A stretch of DNA of 32,422 nt, from NCBI RefSeq assembly GCF_002567005.1, contig NZ_NUZU01000043.1:51704-84125 (forward strand), given 5' to 3'. Of the stretch, positions 31,879 through 32,422 are shown one piece after another (positions within the stretch are counted from its first letter, which is position 1; each line of letters opens with the position of its first letter). Made by a program: the position numbers and the translations under genes. The notes beneath the pieces were generated by a model. That model was given only the letters and a program-made list of their open reading frames with translations, had not been told where the DNA came from and did not search any database. Source of the stretch: Bacillus sp. AFS073361. GTDB taxonomy: Bacteria > Bacillota > Bacilli > Bacillales > Cytobacillaceae.

Positions 31879-32049
31879 TTAATGCATATTATTTATTAAT
31901 TTTTGCATAGTTATGATCTCCTCATCTATTTTACGAGTCATAACTAAAACATCCGGGTCAGATAAAGGTTTTTCTTTAGAAATATTTAAGAGTTCCTTCC
32001 GATATTTTTCTATTCTATATTTTATATCGAGTATCTTTTTGAAAATCAT
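31879..32049 (-). CDS. Spo0E-family aspartyl-phosphate phosphatase
   Basis: A 56-residue protein starting at ATG 32049 with AGAAGGGAG eight bases upstream. The layout is that of Spo0E-like phosphatases: a first helix ('ILDIKYRIEKYRKELLNI'), a short loop ('KEKPLSDPDVL') and a second helix whose 'MTRKIDEEI' takes the place of the SQELD signature (the catalytic D is kept at residue 42). Spo0E members remove phosphate from Spo0A and delay sporulation; the degenerate signature makes the exact partner uncertain. A LacI-type operator lies 32 bases upstream, linking it to the sugar regulon. It is easily missed because of its size. Confidence 0.78.
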   Translation of the reverse strand: MIFKKILDIKYRIEKYRKELLNISKEKPLSDPDVLVMTRKIDEEIITMQKLINNMH

Positions 32050-32080
32050 TTATTTAACTCCCTTCTAAGTCATAGCCTCC

Positions 32081-32094
32081 TGTAATCGATTACT
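32081..32094. promoter_or_regulatory. LacI-type operator 8 (upstream of the Spo0E-like gene)
   Basis: TGTAATCGATTACT, 13 of 14 matches to the palindrome. It lies between the M24 gene terminator and the Spo0E-like ribosome site, where a promoter must be. Confidence 0.65.
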
Positions 32095-32114
32095 ATTCTT
32101 TTTAACCATACTAA

Positions 32115-32190
32115 AAAAATTTGACACAGATTACTCACCATTACTAAATGGTTTAAGTGTACTTTTAATGAATAATCTGTGTCAGTATAT
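32115..32190 (-). terminator. long-stem terminator of the M24 peptidase gene
   Basis: TGACACAGATTA (32122-32133) and TAATCTGTGTCA (32173-32184) form a perfect 12-bp stem enclosing 39 bases, which contain a second small hairpin CCATT-AATGG. On the minus strand it is followed by AATTTTTTTAG. It starts 38 bases after the M24 stop codon. Confidence 0.65.
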
Positions 32191-32221
32191 TTTGGGGAAT
32201 TATTCTAAGCTCTTGACCAGA

Positions 32222-32422
32222 TTACTCAACATATAAGAAACGATTGAAAGTATGAAGCGGCTCCAACCCGTTCTTACGAACGACCACTTGATCCTCTGTC
32301 CGAACCCCGCCGATTCCTGGTACAATTAGGGACAATTCATAGGCAAAAGTTTGTCCTTCTTCCAGCACATTCGCGCAGCCAGGTCCGATTTCAGGAATAT
32401 CTTCTTCAGGGTCCATACCTGT
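32222..32422 (-). CDS. M24-family (Xaa-Pro dipeptidase-like) peptidase, C-terminal fragment cut by the window edge
   Basis: The last 66 codons of a minus-strand gene whose start lies beyond 32422. 'LEEGQTFAYELSLIVPGIGG' (residues 19-38 of the visible part) and 'VRTEDQVVVRKNGLEPL' are the C-terminal blocks of the pita-bread metallopeptidase fold; the two glutamates (in YELS and RTEDQ) are the last metal ligands of the five-residue set. The ending 'HTFNRFLYVE' is typical of the Bacillus group. The enzyme probably cleaves Xaa-Pro dipeptides or a related amide. Followed by a long-stem terminator. Confidence 0.85.
   Translation of the reverse strand, partial: TGMDPEEDIPEIGPGCANVLEEGQTFAYELSLIVPGIGGVRTEDQVVVRKNGLEPLHTFNRFLYVE

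Noticed and set aside
32064..32085. Leader mini-ORF (AGGAGG then ATG ACT TAG) before the Spo0E-like gene
   Set aside because: The ribosome site is only two bases from the ATG and the peptide is two residues; probably chance within the operator region.

Overview
The window comes from a low-GC, endospore-forming member of the Bacillaceae (Bacillus sensu lato; a Neobacillus-like genome would fit, but I cannot fix the genus). The evidence is strong AGGAGG ribosome sites, intrinsic terminators with U-tracts, a Spo0E-type phosphatase gene, a spore-coat cluster laid out like B. subtilis yraG-yraF-adhB-yraE-yraD, and B. subtilis-like DtpT, OhrR, YfmM and YdgG/YdgH homologues. No rRNA, tRNA, CRISPR array, phage genes or intact insertion sequence was seen.

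Left part (1-12.5 kb): a POT peptide transporter; a half-length UvrC/Cho-like GIY-YIG nuclease that keeps the four-cysteine iron-sulfur pattern and overlaps a convergent methyltransferase; a truncated VWA-like protein; a small acidic protein; a glutathione peroxidase-OhrR pair with an OhrR-type operator inside its promoter; an IclR regulator with acetylating acetaldehyde dehydrogenase and 4-hydroxy-2-oxovalerate aldolase; a HesB-like protein; an operon of YgjP-like metallopeptidase, DUF1456 protein and SelO AMPylase; and a VOC protein. A five-unit, exactly 21-bp-period repeat sits at 11867-11971.

Middle (12.5-20.7 kb): an autoregulated MarR-MMPL exporter module with a 44-bp near-perfect palindrome at its promoter, the ABC-F protein YfmM, and the spore-coat/alcohol dehydrogenase cluster.

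Right part (20.7-29.8 kb): the most interesting region is a LacI-controlled sugar catabolic locus. It holds two Gfo/Idh/MocA dehydrogenases, two TIM-barrel 'sugar phosphate isomerase' proteins, a CsbX/RbtT-type MFS importer, a small ABM-fold protein and a ROK glucokinase. The gene set fits the oxidation-elimination-hydration-reduction route for levoglucosan (1,6-anhydroglucose) known from Bacillus smithii (LgdA, LgdB1, LgdB2, LgdC): 3-oxidation, beta-elimination, hydration to 3-ketoglucose, reduction to glucose, then phosphorylation. Eight copies of the palindrome TGTAATCGATTACA (some with one or two changes) mark its promoters, the lacI promoter, and, unexpectedly, the upstream region of a Spo0E-like gene 2.3 kb beyond the lacI promoter. 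A histidine-kinase relic with an internal deletion lies between two operons of the locus.

The right edge (30-32.4 kb) has an M24 peptidase cut by the window end, the 56-residue Spo0E-like protein, an EamA transporter and a separate M24 N-terminal-domain-only gene that lacks the catalytic domain.
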